Below, piece after piece: positions 8,790 through 16,019 of a stretch of 24,731 nucleotides of DNA. Positions within the stretch are counted from its first letter, which is position 1. Each line of letters starts with the position of its first letter. The translations under genes and the position numbers were made by a program. Source of the stretch: Bacilli bacterium. GTDB taxonomy: Bacteria; Bacillota_I; Bacilli_A; RF39; UBA660. The notes below the pieces were generated by a model. The model did no database searches. It saw only the letters and a list, made by a program, of their open reading frames with translations, and was not told the origin of the DNA. The stretch is from assembly GCA_017461465.1 (NCBI GenBank), contig JAFTYN010000053.1, positions 1 through 24,731 of the forward strand, given 5' to 3'.

Positions 8790-8803
8790 ACACTTTGCTT
8801 TTT
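8774..8803 (+). terminator. Intrinsic terminator of the queA-miaA operon
   Basis: An 8-bp stem GCAAAGTG / CACTTTGC with a 9-nt loop is followed by TTTTT. The miaA stop codon (8787-8789) lies in the loop. Confidence 0.88.
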
Positions 8804-8804
8804 A

Positions 8805-8833
8805 TTGACTTATTATACTAAAATTTATATAAT
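8805..8833 (+). promoter_or_regulatory. Promoter of the DUF4127 envelope operon
   Basis: TTGACT (8805-8810), a 17-bp spacer and TATAAT (8828-8833) make a near-consensus sigma-A promoter just after the miaA terminator. The expected start is near 8840, with SD AGGAG at 8845-8849 and ATG at 8860. Confidence 0.85.
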
Positions 8834-8859
8834 TATATTAGAATAGGAGTGGCTTATTT

Positions 8860-9246
8860 ATGGATTTTCTTTTAGGTTTTGACGAATTTAGATATATATT
8901 AAGTAAAGTAAGCACTATAATAACTTTAATGGTAGTAGTTGTAATAGTAATTGCAATAATTGTGCTTATGTTAGATATGTTTAAGGCAGTTATTTCAGGG
9001 GATCATGATGCAACTAAAAAAGCTCTTAATATTGCTAAAAAAAGACTTATAACTTTAGCTTTATTTTTACTATTACCATCGTTTGTAAATTTTGGTGTTA
9101 ATATTGTGAGTACTGAAGAAACAATTGATTATTCATCAGCAGTAGATGGAGAAGAGATAACAAGTGCTGAAGGAGAAAGCTATGGAGATTATGAAATATT
9201 AGATGGCTATATTAACTTTTCAGCATATATAAAGGTGGATGAATAA
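8860..9246 (+). CDS. Small two-helix membrane protein, possibly pilin-like (VirB2/TrbC-type)
   Basis: The 128-residue protein has two hydrophobic helices, at about residues 17-42 and 62-83. They are joined by a short basic, presumably cytoplasmic loop (SGDHDATKKALNIAKKR). An acidic external C-terminal tail of about 40 residues follows. The two-helix hairpin with a polar loop recalls VirB2/TrbC-type pilins, but no processing site or secretion genes are nearby, so this is only a shape-based suggestion. A consensus promoter and AGGAG SD precede it. It is the first gene of a three-gene operon whose other products are a membrane-anchored Ig-like protein and a large exported protein. This points to a cell-envelope role. 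Confidence 0.72.
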   Translation: MDFLLGFDEFRYILSKVSTIITLMVVVVIVIAIIVLMLDMFKAVISGDHDATKKALNIAKKRLITLALFLLLPSFVNFGVNIVSTEETIDYSSAVDGEEITSAEGESYGDYEILDGYINFSAYIKVDE

Positions 9247-9247
9247 G

Positions 9248-9679
9248 ATGGAAAAATTAAGAGAGATTAATTTTAAAGAATTATTTAAAAAAGTAAAAAA
9301 GACAATATTAGAACATAAAGTAATTAGTATAGTAATAGTGTGCTTATTATTTTTAACAATAATACTTGCTATATTAAATAGTGCTAATAGCGTTAAATCA
9401 TTAGTTATAGAATTTAGTAATTCAGATAATTTGGAAATGCATTATAGTCCATTTTTTAATGATAATGCAGTAATGTCTAAAAATGCCAAAATAGAAGTTA
9501 AATTTACAACTAATCCATCAAATAAGAAAGTAGCCACTAAATGTTATTATGATAAAAACATAATATCTTTCAATAATAATATTATTACTCCAAAAAGAGG
9601 AGGAACAACAGAATTTTATTGTGTTGCAGGCTTCTTAAATAAGACTAAATCAAATGTTATAGATATAGAGGTGAAATAA
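9248..9679 (+). CDS. Membrane-anchored protein with a bacterial Ig-like external domain
   Basis: About 143 residues: a basic N-terminal segment, one membrane helix (about residues 25-44, ISIVIVCLLFLTIILAIL), and an external domain of about 95 residues. The pattern VKFTTNPSNKKVAT...NNNIITPKRGGTTEFYCVAG resembles BIg_2-type folds (x-T-x-N-P-S-x-x-V-A-T ... I-T-x-x-x-x-G-T-x-x-x-x-C/I-x-A). Two cysteines in it could pair. An ATG at 9239 is in frame, but the SD (AAAGGTGG, 9231-9238) touches it and sits at ideal distance from ATG 9248, so I take 9248. Its TAA overlaps the ATG of the next gene (TAATG), indicating coupling. Ig assignment is moderate. Confidence 0.7.
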   Translation: MEKLREINFKELFKKVKKTILEHKVISIVIVCLLFLTIILAILNSANSVKSLVIEFSNSDNLEMHYSPFFNDNAVMSKNAKIEVKFTTNPSNKKVATKCYYDKNIISFNNNIITPKRGGTTEFYCVAGFLNKTKSNVIDIEVK

Positions 9680-12630
9680 TGAAAAAGGTAATTAATTTTT
9701 TAAGTTTCACTCTCTTTATATTTTTATTTAGTAATATTACAGCTCTAGCATTAGAAGAATGTAAATATTACGATAAAGATAATAATGAATTAGTTTTAGA
9801 AGTAGGAGGTAGTAAGGGTAATTACTATTTTAAAGATACCACTTATGGTTTTTCAACTAAGACAAACTTAAAAAATGGTGTATGTCCTACTTCTGTTATT
9901 AAATTAAGTAATGGAATTATATGTGCTCCAGGTTATAAAGTTAAAGATTTAAATAAAAAAGAAGCTATATGTAATAATTCTCTTTCAACAGGTATTTTGT
10001 ATGAATCAGAAAAAAACAATAAAACCGAAGAGAACCCTAAAAAAGAAAATGAAGAAATTATAATTGCGGATGAAACTTCCAAAATAGAAAATGGAAAGAC
10101 AGTTTCCGTTTATGTAGAAGGTCAAAAAACTAATATATCTGGTAAGCTTATTGACTCTAGAACTTATGTTAGTTTAGATCAATTATGTAATATTTTAGAT
10201 TGTAGATATGGATACAAGAAAGCAAAAAAATCAAACGGTAAAACATATAAACAAAATTATATTCTTACTATAACAACGCCACTTACTGATGTTTCTTCAG
10301 AATTTGGTAATTCATTTTTTGAACTTGAATATAATTTGAAAGATAAAAAATATTCTTCATATGTTAATCTAGGAAATAATCAAAATAATAGTAATAGATT
10401 TAAAATGAAAGATTTAAATGAAACTGCTGCTATACTAAAAGGGGATTATACTAAACTTCCAGATTATGGTACATCTAATGAATCACTTGCAGATTTATAT
10501 GTTCCAATTAGGGTAGTATCTAATGGACTAGGTAAAGATGTAACCTGGGATGGAGATAACAATGTTATATATATTGAAAAACCTGATGTAGAATATACAC
10601 ATGTACTTACAGATTTTGAAGATTTTGAAGTAGGAAGAGAACTACCAGAATCAACTGCTGTAACAGGAGAAAAAATTAAAATTAATAAAGGTAGATGCTA
10701 TTCAGCGGTAGCAGTTGATAGTGACAATAAAGTATTGAATTATACAACAGCATTTTCATTTTATAATGAAAATACAGCTAATAGAGCTAATAGTAAATAT
10801 CAATTTGAAACTAAAAAATTTTTAGAGTCAAGTGATTATTATATAGGAACTCGTGATTCTATATGTGCAATTGGTAATGCTGGTGATAATGATGAAGTAC
10901 TAGTTTTCTCAATTAAAAATTATTTTCCTTCAATATCTAAATATGTTGTAACAACAGTAGGTGGCGAAGAAGATGAAGAAACAAGTGAAACTAGAACAAT
11001 TATAAATGTTCCAAATGATTCAAGACCAGTAACTAGATCTAATTTTGAAACTCTTGTAAAAGCTTCTGGATTCAATTATATAGAAGTAAATTCGGGGTTA
11101 GATAGTTATGATGGTTCAACTTGGTATGCTGGTAATATTAATACTGTTCAAAATGATTTAGCGGTTAAAATTGCTAATACAAAAACAGATAACAAATCAG
11201 TTATATTAAACTTAAGTAGTTATATGTTTGGAGGATTGATAGGAACTAGAAATCCACTTATGTATACTGAAAATAATATTAATAATAGTTTAACTAAATT
11301 GGAAAATTTAATTCAAAACAATCCTAATACTACATTTTATATAAATGCAGTAATTCCAAGAACACTTCCAGATGTAAGAGCATACAACTGGGGAAATGGT
11401 ACATATAAAAATATTCTTGGTAAAACAACAAGCTATACTCAAGCATTTTCAGAATGGGCTTACTTATATTATTTAGAACAAGATAATAATGCTGCTTATA
11501 TAAAGGTTCCAAGTAAGTACAAAGATTATAAAGATGATTTTTATAGAGCGAATAAAACTAATTGTGATTTATATATAAATATGTTTAGAGAAACAAAAAA
11601 TATTTTAACAGGTACTAAATATAAATCGAATTTAGAAAAATTATTAGATGATTATAATAATGTTGTATTAACATTAGGAGTAGATGACTATGAACTTCCT
11701 GATGCTATAGAAGAACTATCTAAAGATGCAGTTAACAACTGGATTCCTTTTGAAAATGGCTTTGCTACTAAATATTGTGGTGGTTATAATGTATATAAAG
11801 ATGTATATGCAGAATTAAAAAATAAAATAATTAATACATATGCAGTTGATGAAGTAAACCATATTATTCTTGCAAGAGAAATTAGTAAAACAAGAGGTTC
11901 AAGAGTAAAAGTTTCACCAAATTATAGTCCAAGTAATGTTTCTAGTTTTGTAGGTAGCTATAGTAGAAACTCAAATACTGAAATTATAAGTAATTTTATT
12001 AAATTTATAAATGAGGAAACTAAAAATAATGGTATTCCAATTAATATTAAAGCATATCTTTATGCAGATAATTCTACTATGGATTCATATGTTAATAATA
12101 TTTATAGTGCAGTAAATAAAGGCGACAATGTTATGCTTGTTAGTTTAAACCATTATTCTACTACTAAAATAGATAAAGAAAATGCTATGAAATTATTTAA
12201 TAATATTTTAGAAAAAGGAAGCATGTTTAATATTGCTAGTTATGGTGGATGGAATACTAATGGTAATGCTATAGGTATACAGTTAGCTAAAAATGTTGTA
12301 TATGATACTTTAAAGCGTGATATAGATAAATGTATTGATGTAGGTAAATGTACAACAACAAAACTTACTAGTGAGTTAGAATCAAGATTAAAAGCTTATG
12401 ATTCTGTAAGACTTGCAACTACACTTGAAGATATAGTATTTAATAGAGATAAAACTACTAATATGTCTTCGTTCCAAAATAGTGCTAATTATAAAAAGAC
12501 AATAGAAGAATTTGAAAGTACTAATTTCAAAATAGGAAGATATAAATATAATTATTCAAGTATAAGTGTAAGTGCTTCAAGTCCATGGAATAGAGATTTT
12601 GAAGTAAAATTGAACATATCATTAAATTAA
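9679..12630 (+). CDS. Exported copper-amine-oxidase-N / DUF4127 family protein
   Basis: This 983-residue protein starts with a Sec signal peptide (MKKVINFL...ALA, cleavage after about residue 24; no lipobox). After a Glu/Lys/Asn-rich linker, residues about 140-180 and 265-303 look like a copper-amine-oxidase N-terminal stalk domain (SRTYVSLDQL; YVPIRVVSNGLGKDVTWDG). From about 440 to the end I recognise DUF4127 motifs. These are VPNDSRPVT (444-452), the LSSYMFGGL segment around 515, VDD (668-670), AVDEVNHIILARE (722-), YGGWNTNGNAIG (855-866) and a terminal SPWNRDFEV. The biochemical role of DUF4127 is not known to me. There is no LPXTG or membrane anchor at the C-terminus, so it is probably secreted or held by the stalk domain or partners. 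Last gene of the envelope operon; SD GAGGTGA. Confidence 0.82.
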   Translation: MKKVINFLSFTLFIFLFSNITALALEECKYYDKDNNELVLEVGGSKGNYYFKDTTYGFSTKTNLKNGVCPTSVIKLSNGIICAPGYKVKDLNKKEAICNNSLSTGILYESEKNNKTEENPKKENEEIIIADETSKIENGKTVSVYVEGQKTNISGKLIDSRTYVSLDQLCNILDCRYGYKKAKKSNGKTYKQNYILTITTPLTDVSSEFGNSFFELEYNLKDKKYSSYVNLGNNQNNSNRFKMKDLNETAAILKGDYTKLPDYGTSNESLADLYVPIRVVSNGLGKDVTWDGDNNVIYIEKPDVEYTHVLTDFEDFEVGRELPESTAVTGEKIKINKGRCYSAVAVDSDNKVLNYTTAFSFYNENTANRANSKYQFETKKFLESSDYYIGTRDSICAIGNAGDNDEVLVFSIKNYFPSISKYVVTTVGGEEDEETSETRTIINVPNDSRPVTRSNFETLVKASGFNYIEVNSGLDSYDGSTWYAGNINTVQNDLAVKIANTKTDNKSVILNLSSYMFGGLIGTRNPLMYTENNINNSLTKLENLIQNNPNTTFYINAVIPRTLPDVRAYNWGNGTYKNILGKTTSYTQAFSEWAYLYYLEQDNNAAYIKVPSKYKDYKDDFYRANKTNCDLYINMFRETKNILTGTKYKSNLEKLLDDYNNVVLTLGVDDYELPDAIEELSKDAVNNWIPFENGFATKYCGGYNVYKDVYAELKNKIINTYAVDEVNHIILAREISKTRGSRVKVSPNYSPSNVSSFVGSYSRNSNTEIISNFIKFINEETKNNGIPINIKAYLYADNSTMDSYVNNIYSAVNKGDNVMLVSLNHYSTTKIDKENAMKLFNNILEKGSMFNIASYGGWNTNGNAIGIQLAKNVVYDTLKRDIDKCIDVGKCTTTKLTSELESRLKAYDSVRLATTLEDIVFNRDKTTNMSSFQNSANYKKTIEEFESTNFKIGRYKYNYSSISVSASSPWNRDFEVKLNISLN

Positions 12631-12631
12631 T

Positions 12632-12672
12632 AAAAAAAGAGAAACTAATTTGTAACTTTAGTTTCTCTTTTT
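12632..12672. terminator. Bidirectional terminator between the DUF4127 gene and rnj
   Basis: A 14-bp perfect stem (12635-12648 with 12658-12671) containing AGAGAAACTAA has a 9-nt loop. It is flanked by a T-run on the plus strand and an A-run on the left that reads as T7 on the minus strand. It serves both convergent genes; the RNase J stop codon lies within the stem. Confidence 0.88.
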
Positions 12673-14336
12673 ATATTCATAATTACAGGTAAAATAATAG
12701 GTTTTCTACCAGTAGAATCATATATATATTCAGCTAATTCTTGAATTATTTGATTTTTTATATCTGTATAATTAATATTGTTTGTAAGTTTTAAATTAAT
12801 AGCGTGTTTAGCAATATCTTCAAGTTTTTTTAGCATTGCTAAATTTTCATTAACTTGAATAAATCCTCTTGTTGTAATGTTAGGATTAGTTAATAACTTA
12901 TTATTAGTAGTATCAATATTTGCAATAACTACAACAATACCATCATTAGCCATGATTTTTCTATCTTTCATAACAGCATTAGAAACATCACCAATACGGT
13001 TACCATCTACATATGTATCTCCAGCTTGAATAAAACCGGCTCTTGTAATTTTACCTTTATATAAAGATAAAACATCACCATTACCTAGTACAAAAGTATT
13101 TTCACGAGGAATACCACAATCAACGGCAATATCAGCATGAGCTTTAAGCATTCTATATTCACCATGAGCAGGCATAAAGTATTTTGGATTCATTAATCTA
13201 ATCATTAATTTTAATTCTTCTTCACTAGCGTGTCCTGATGTATGAATATCAGAAAGTGAAGTATTAGTATAAACCTTAACTCCTCTTAAATATAATTTAT
13301 TTATTGTTCTTGAAATACTTACTGCATTTCCTGGAATAGCACTAGATGAGAAGATAACTATATCATCACCTTGAAGTTTGATTTGTCTATGACTACCATT
13401 AGCAATTCTAGATAAGGCAGCAAGTGGTTCACCTTGAGAACCTGTACATAATAAACAAACTTTATTAGGTGGTAAATTATTAGCTTCTTCAGGTGTAACA
13501 AATACATCTTTATTTTTTATATATCCACCTTGAATAGATATTTCTAAGTTATTATCCATGCTTCTACCAAATACAGCAATTTTACGATTATTTTTCTTAC
13601 ATGTATCTACTATATGTTTTAAACGATATATGTTAGAAGCAAATGTAGCAATAATAATTCTACTATTTTGATGCTTTATAAATATATCTTGAAGAGCTTC
13701 ATCGACTTTTGATTCACTAGTAGAGAATCCTTCATTTAATGCATTAGTAGAATCAGCAAGTAATAGACTAACTCCTTCTTTACCAATCTTAGACATTTTA
13801 TATAAATTAGCCATTGGACCGATAGGAGTTAAGTCAAATTTAAAGTCTCCAGTATTAACAATATTTCCATTAGGTGTATGGATACATATACCATGTGAAT
13901 CCGGAATAGAGTGAGTTGTTCTAAAAAATTCAACACTCATATTTTTAAATTTAACAACAGTTTCTTCAGTATATACAAATAAATTTTTAAATTGTATATT
14001 TCTTTCATCTAGTTTTTTTCTAATTAATCCGACTGCTTGATTTGGAGCATAAATAACAGGCACTTTTACTTGTGTTAGTAAAAAAGGAATGCCTCCAATA
14101 TGGTCTTCATGTCCGTGTGTAATAAATAAACCTTTTATTTTATTTTCATTTTTCTTTAAAAAAGTAAAATCTGGTATTACATAGTCAATACCCATTAATT
14201 CACCAGCAGGAAATATAACACCTGCATCCGTAATTATGATTTCATTACCATGCATAATACAATACATATTTTTGCCGACTTCACCTAAACCACCAAGTGC
14301 AAAAATTTTTGTATCAGCACCATCAAAAAATTTCAT
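12645..14336 (-). CDS. rnj: Ribonuclease J
   Basis: RNase J is the metallo-beta-lactamase/beta-CASP ribonuclease (5'-3' exo- and endonuclease) central to mRNA decay and rRNA maturation in Firmicutes. The 563 residues show the signature HGHEDHIGG (His74, His76, Asp78, His79), the second metal-ligand region TTHSIPDSHG and NTGDFKFD. They also show beta-CASP motifs (LLCTGSQGEPLAALSRIANG and TSGHASEEEL) and the HGEYRML motif, followed by the C-terminal domain. Length fits RNase J1 (about 555). An AAAGGAG SD lies just upstream of ATG 14336. Only one copy is in the window, so J1 versus J2 is not assigned; intact metal ligands argue for an active enzyme. Confidence 0.96.
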   Translation of the reverse strand: MKFFDGADTKIFALGGLGEVGKNMYCIMHGNEIIITDAGVIFPAGELMGIDYVIPDFTFLKKNENKIKGLFITHGHEDHIGGIPFLLTQVKVPVIYAPNQAVGLIRKKLDERNIQFKNLFVYTEETVVKFKNMSVEFFRTTHSIPDSHGICIHTPNGNIVNTGDFKFDLTPIGPMANLYKMSKIGKEGVSLLLADSTNALNEGFSTSESKVDEALQDIFIKHQNSRIIIATFASNIYRLKHIVDTCKKNNRKIAVFGRSMDNNLEISIQGGYIKNKDVFVTPEEANNLPPNKVCLLCTGSQGEPLAALSRIANGSHRQIKLQGDDIVIFSSSAIPGNAVSISRTINKLYLRGVKVYTNTSLSDIHTSGHASEEELKLMIRLMNPKYFMPAHGEYRMLKAHADIAVDCGIPRENTFVLGNGDVLSLYKGKITRAGFIQAGDTYVDGNRIGDVSNAVMKDRKIMANDGIVVVIANIDTTNNKLLTNPNITTRGFIQVNENLAMLKKLEDIAKHAINLKLTNNINYTDIKNQIIQELAEYIYDSTGRKPIILPVIMNIKRETKVTN

Positions 14337-14376
14337 AAATTCTCCTTTCTTTTTTTGACCTCAAATTAACTATCTA

Positions 14377-14405
14377 ATTATATCTTTTTTTTCTCTTTTT
14401 GTCTA
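14377..14405 (-). promoter_or_regulatory. rnj promoter (minus strand)
   Basis: Read on the minus strand: TAGACA, a 17-bp A-rich spacer, then a perfect TATAAT (plus-strand 14377-14382). The -35 box overlaps the candidate -35 of the ftsY promoter on the other strand. Confidence 0.75.
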
Positions 14406-14425
14406 GCATTTTAGCCTGTTATAGT
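14399..14425 (+). promoter_or_regulatory. ftsY operon promoter
   Basis: TATAGT (14420-14425) is preceded by TGT, giving an extended -10. A TTGTCT at 14399-14404 is a possible -35, but the 15-bp spacer is short, so the extended -10 probably carries recognition. The leader to ATG 14459 is about 27 nt. Confidence 0.55.
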
Positions 14426-14458
14426 GTAAAATGTTTATAGATAGAGAAGGTGAGACAG

Positions 14459-15463
14459 ATGGGATTATTTGACAAATTTAAAAATCTATTTAATACAAAA
14501 TCGAAAGATGAAACAAAAGAAATAAAAGAAGAAAAGGAAGATTTAGTAAGTTATGAAGAAGGATTAGAAAAAACTAGAAATGTTTTTGTAAATAAACTTA
14601 ATTTACTAAATAGTAAACATAAAAAAGTCAGTGAAGAGTATTTTGAAGAATTAGAAGAAATACTTATTATGGCTGATATTGGTGTTAATACTGTAATGAC
14701 TTTTATAGATAAATTAAAGTCAAGAGTTAAACATGAAAATATAGTGGATTCTAAAGATTTACTAGAAATTATAGTAGATGAAATGTTTATTATCTATGTA
14801 GGTAATGATATTTTAACAAGTAAAATTAATTATGTAAGTGAAGGACCAACCGTTATACTTTTTGTAGGTGTTAATGGTGCAGGTAAAACTACTACGATTG
14901 GTAAACTTGCTCACAAGTTAAAAAAAGAAGGCAAAAAAGTTATGATGATTGCCGGAGATACTTTTAGAGCAGGAGCAGTAGAGCAAATAGAAGAATGGGG
15001 AAAAAGAGTAGATTGTACTGTTATTTCAAAAGATACTACTGATGCTGCTAGTGTTATATTTGATGGGTTATCAAAAGCTAAAGAAGAAAATTATGATGTT
15101 GTCTTAGTAGATACAGCTGGTAGACTTCAAAATAAAGATAATTTAATGAGAGAATTAGAAAAAATTAATAAAGTTATTGGAAAGATTATTCCAAAAGCAC
15201 CACATGAAACGCTTTTAGTTATAGATGCAACAACTGGTCAAAATGGAATAAGCCAAGCTAAGAACTTTAAGGAAATAACTAATATTACTGGTATAGTACT
15301 TTCTAAATTAGATGGTACTGCAAAAGGTGGTATAGTTTTAGCTATTAAAGAAAGTGTTAATTTACCTGTTAAATTTGTTGGTATGGGTGAAAAACTTGAT
15401 GATCTAAGGGTATTTGATATTGAAAAATATATCTATGGATTATTTAAAGATTTAGGAGAGTAA
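14459..15463 (+). CDS. ftsY: Signal recognition particle receptor FtsY
   Basis: FtsY is the SRP receptor GTPase that docks ribosome-SRP complexes at the membrane. The 334-residue protein begins MGLFDKFKNLF, the typical amphipathic start, then has a short acidic A region. The NG domain follows: helical N domain, G1 GVNGAGKTTT (about 137-146), GDTFRAGAVEQ, G3 DTAGRLQ, TTGQNG and G4/G5 SKLDGTAKGG with the C-terminal FVGMGEKLDDLRVF. An in-frame GTG at 14450 lies inside the SD (AGAAGGTGAG) and is not the start. First gene of an operon with a small membrane protein, ylxM, a HerA-like ATPase and a bitopic protein. No ffh is seen. Confidence 0.97.
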   Translation: MGLFDKFKNLFNTKSKDETKEIKEEKEDLVSYEEGLEKTRNVFVNKLNLLNSKHKKVSEEYFEELEEILIMADIGVNTVMTFIDKLKSRVKHENIVDSKDLLEIIVDEMFIIYVGNDILTSKINYVSEGPTVILFVGVNGAGKTTTIGKLAHKLKKEGKKVMMIAGDTFRAGAVEQIEEWGKRVDCTVISKDTTDAASVIFDGLSKAKEENYDVVLVDTAGRLQNKDNLMRELEKINKVIGKIIPKAPHETLLVIDATTGQNGISQAKNFKEITNITGIVLSKLDGTAKGGIVLAIKESVNLPVKFVGMGEKLDDLRVFDIEKYIYGLFKDLGE

Positions 15464-15465
15464 AT

Positions 15466-15711
15466 ATGAGTAAGAAAGAATTAGATATAAAAAATGTATT
15501 ACTTATTATGCAAACAGCACTTGCAACTATTGTATTTGCAGTAAGTATAGGTTACATTTTTGAAAAAAGTTATTTATTATTTTTAGAATGTATTTTAACT
15601 TTGCTAATATTCTTACTAGCATATAATAATTATAAATATTTTAAAAAGAAGTTAGTTACACCACTATTATTAATATTAGGTGTAATACTTATTATAGGAG
15701 TGATTATATAA
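15466..15711 (+). CDS. Unknown small membrane protein, three helices
   Basis: An 81-residue hydrophobic protein with likely helices at about 11-30, 35-53 and 62-81 and a basic loop (NNYKYFKKK) between the last two. SD AGGAG lies at the ftsY terminus and ATG 15466 starts 2 bp after the ftsY stop. The stop overlaps the ATG of ylxM (TAATG). No family recognised. The tight coupling to ftsY and ylxM suggests constant co-expression with the protein-targeting genes. Confidence 0.7.
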   Translation: MSKKELDIKNVLLIMQTALATIVFAVSIGYIFEKSYLLFLECILTLLIFLLAYNNYKYFKKKLVTPLLLILGVILIIGVII

Positions 15712-16007
15712 TGGAAATGGATAAAGAGATTTATTTATCAAGTTTGTATGACTACTATAGTCCATTACTAACAGATAAACAAAAAGATTATTTTGAAGAT
15801 TATTATTTTAATAATTTAAGTTTAGCAGAAATAGCAGAAAATAATGATACTAGTAGAAACGCTATTCATAAACAAATAAAAGATACAGAAAATAAATTAC
15901 TTGCTTATGAAGATAAACTTAGATTATGTGAAAAGTATCAAGAATTAAAAGAAATAATAAAAGATTTAGATGAAGATATAAAAGAACAAATAGAAGAATT
16001 AATTTAA
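15711..16007 (+). CDS. ylxM: YlxM/UPF0122 family putative DNA-binding protein
   Basis: YlxM is a small helix-turn-helix protein, known from Firmicute ftsY-ylxM-ffh operons and linked to SRP function. The 98 residues show YSPLLTDKQKDYFEDYYFNN, then a sigma-70-region-4-like HTH (LSLAEIAENNDTSRNAIHKQIKDTENKL, about 36-63). A charged helical tail follows. Length (about 100-115 in the family) and position after ftsY agree. SD AGGAG is 8 bp before ATG 15711, which overlaps the upstream stop. The usual ffh is replaced downstream by a HerA-like ATPase. Confidence 0.9.
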   Translation: MEMDKEIYLSSLYDYYSPLLTDKQKDYFEDYYFNNLSLAEIAENNDTSRNAIHKQIKDTENKLLAYEDKLRLCEKYQELKEIIKDLDEDIKEQIEELI

Positions 16008-16019
16008 GGGGTGAAATAA

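Noticed and set aside
9231..9250. ATG 9239 as start of the Ig-like protein
   Set aside because: The SD AAAGGTGG touches this codon; the distance suits ATG 9248.
11330..11512. Minus-strand open frame inside the DUF4127 gene
   Set aside because: Shadow of the coding strand; no start signals.
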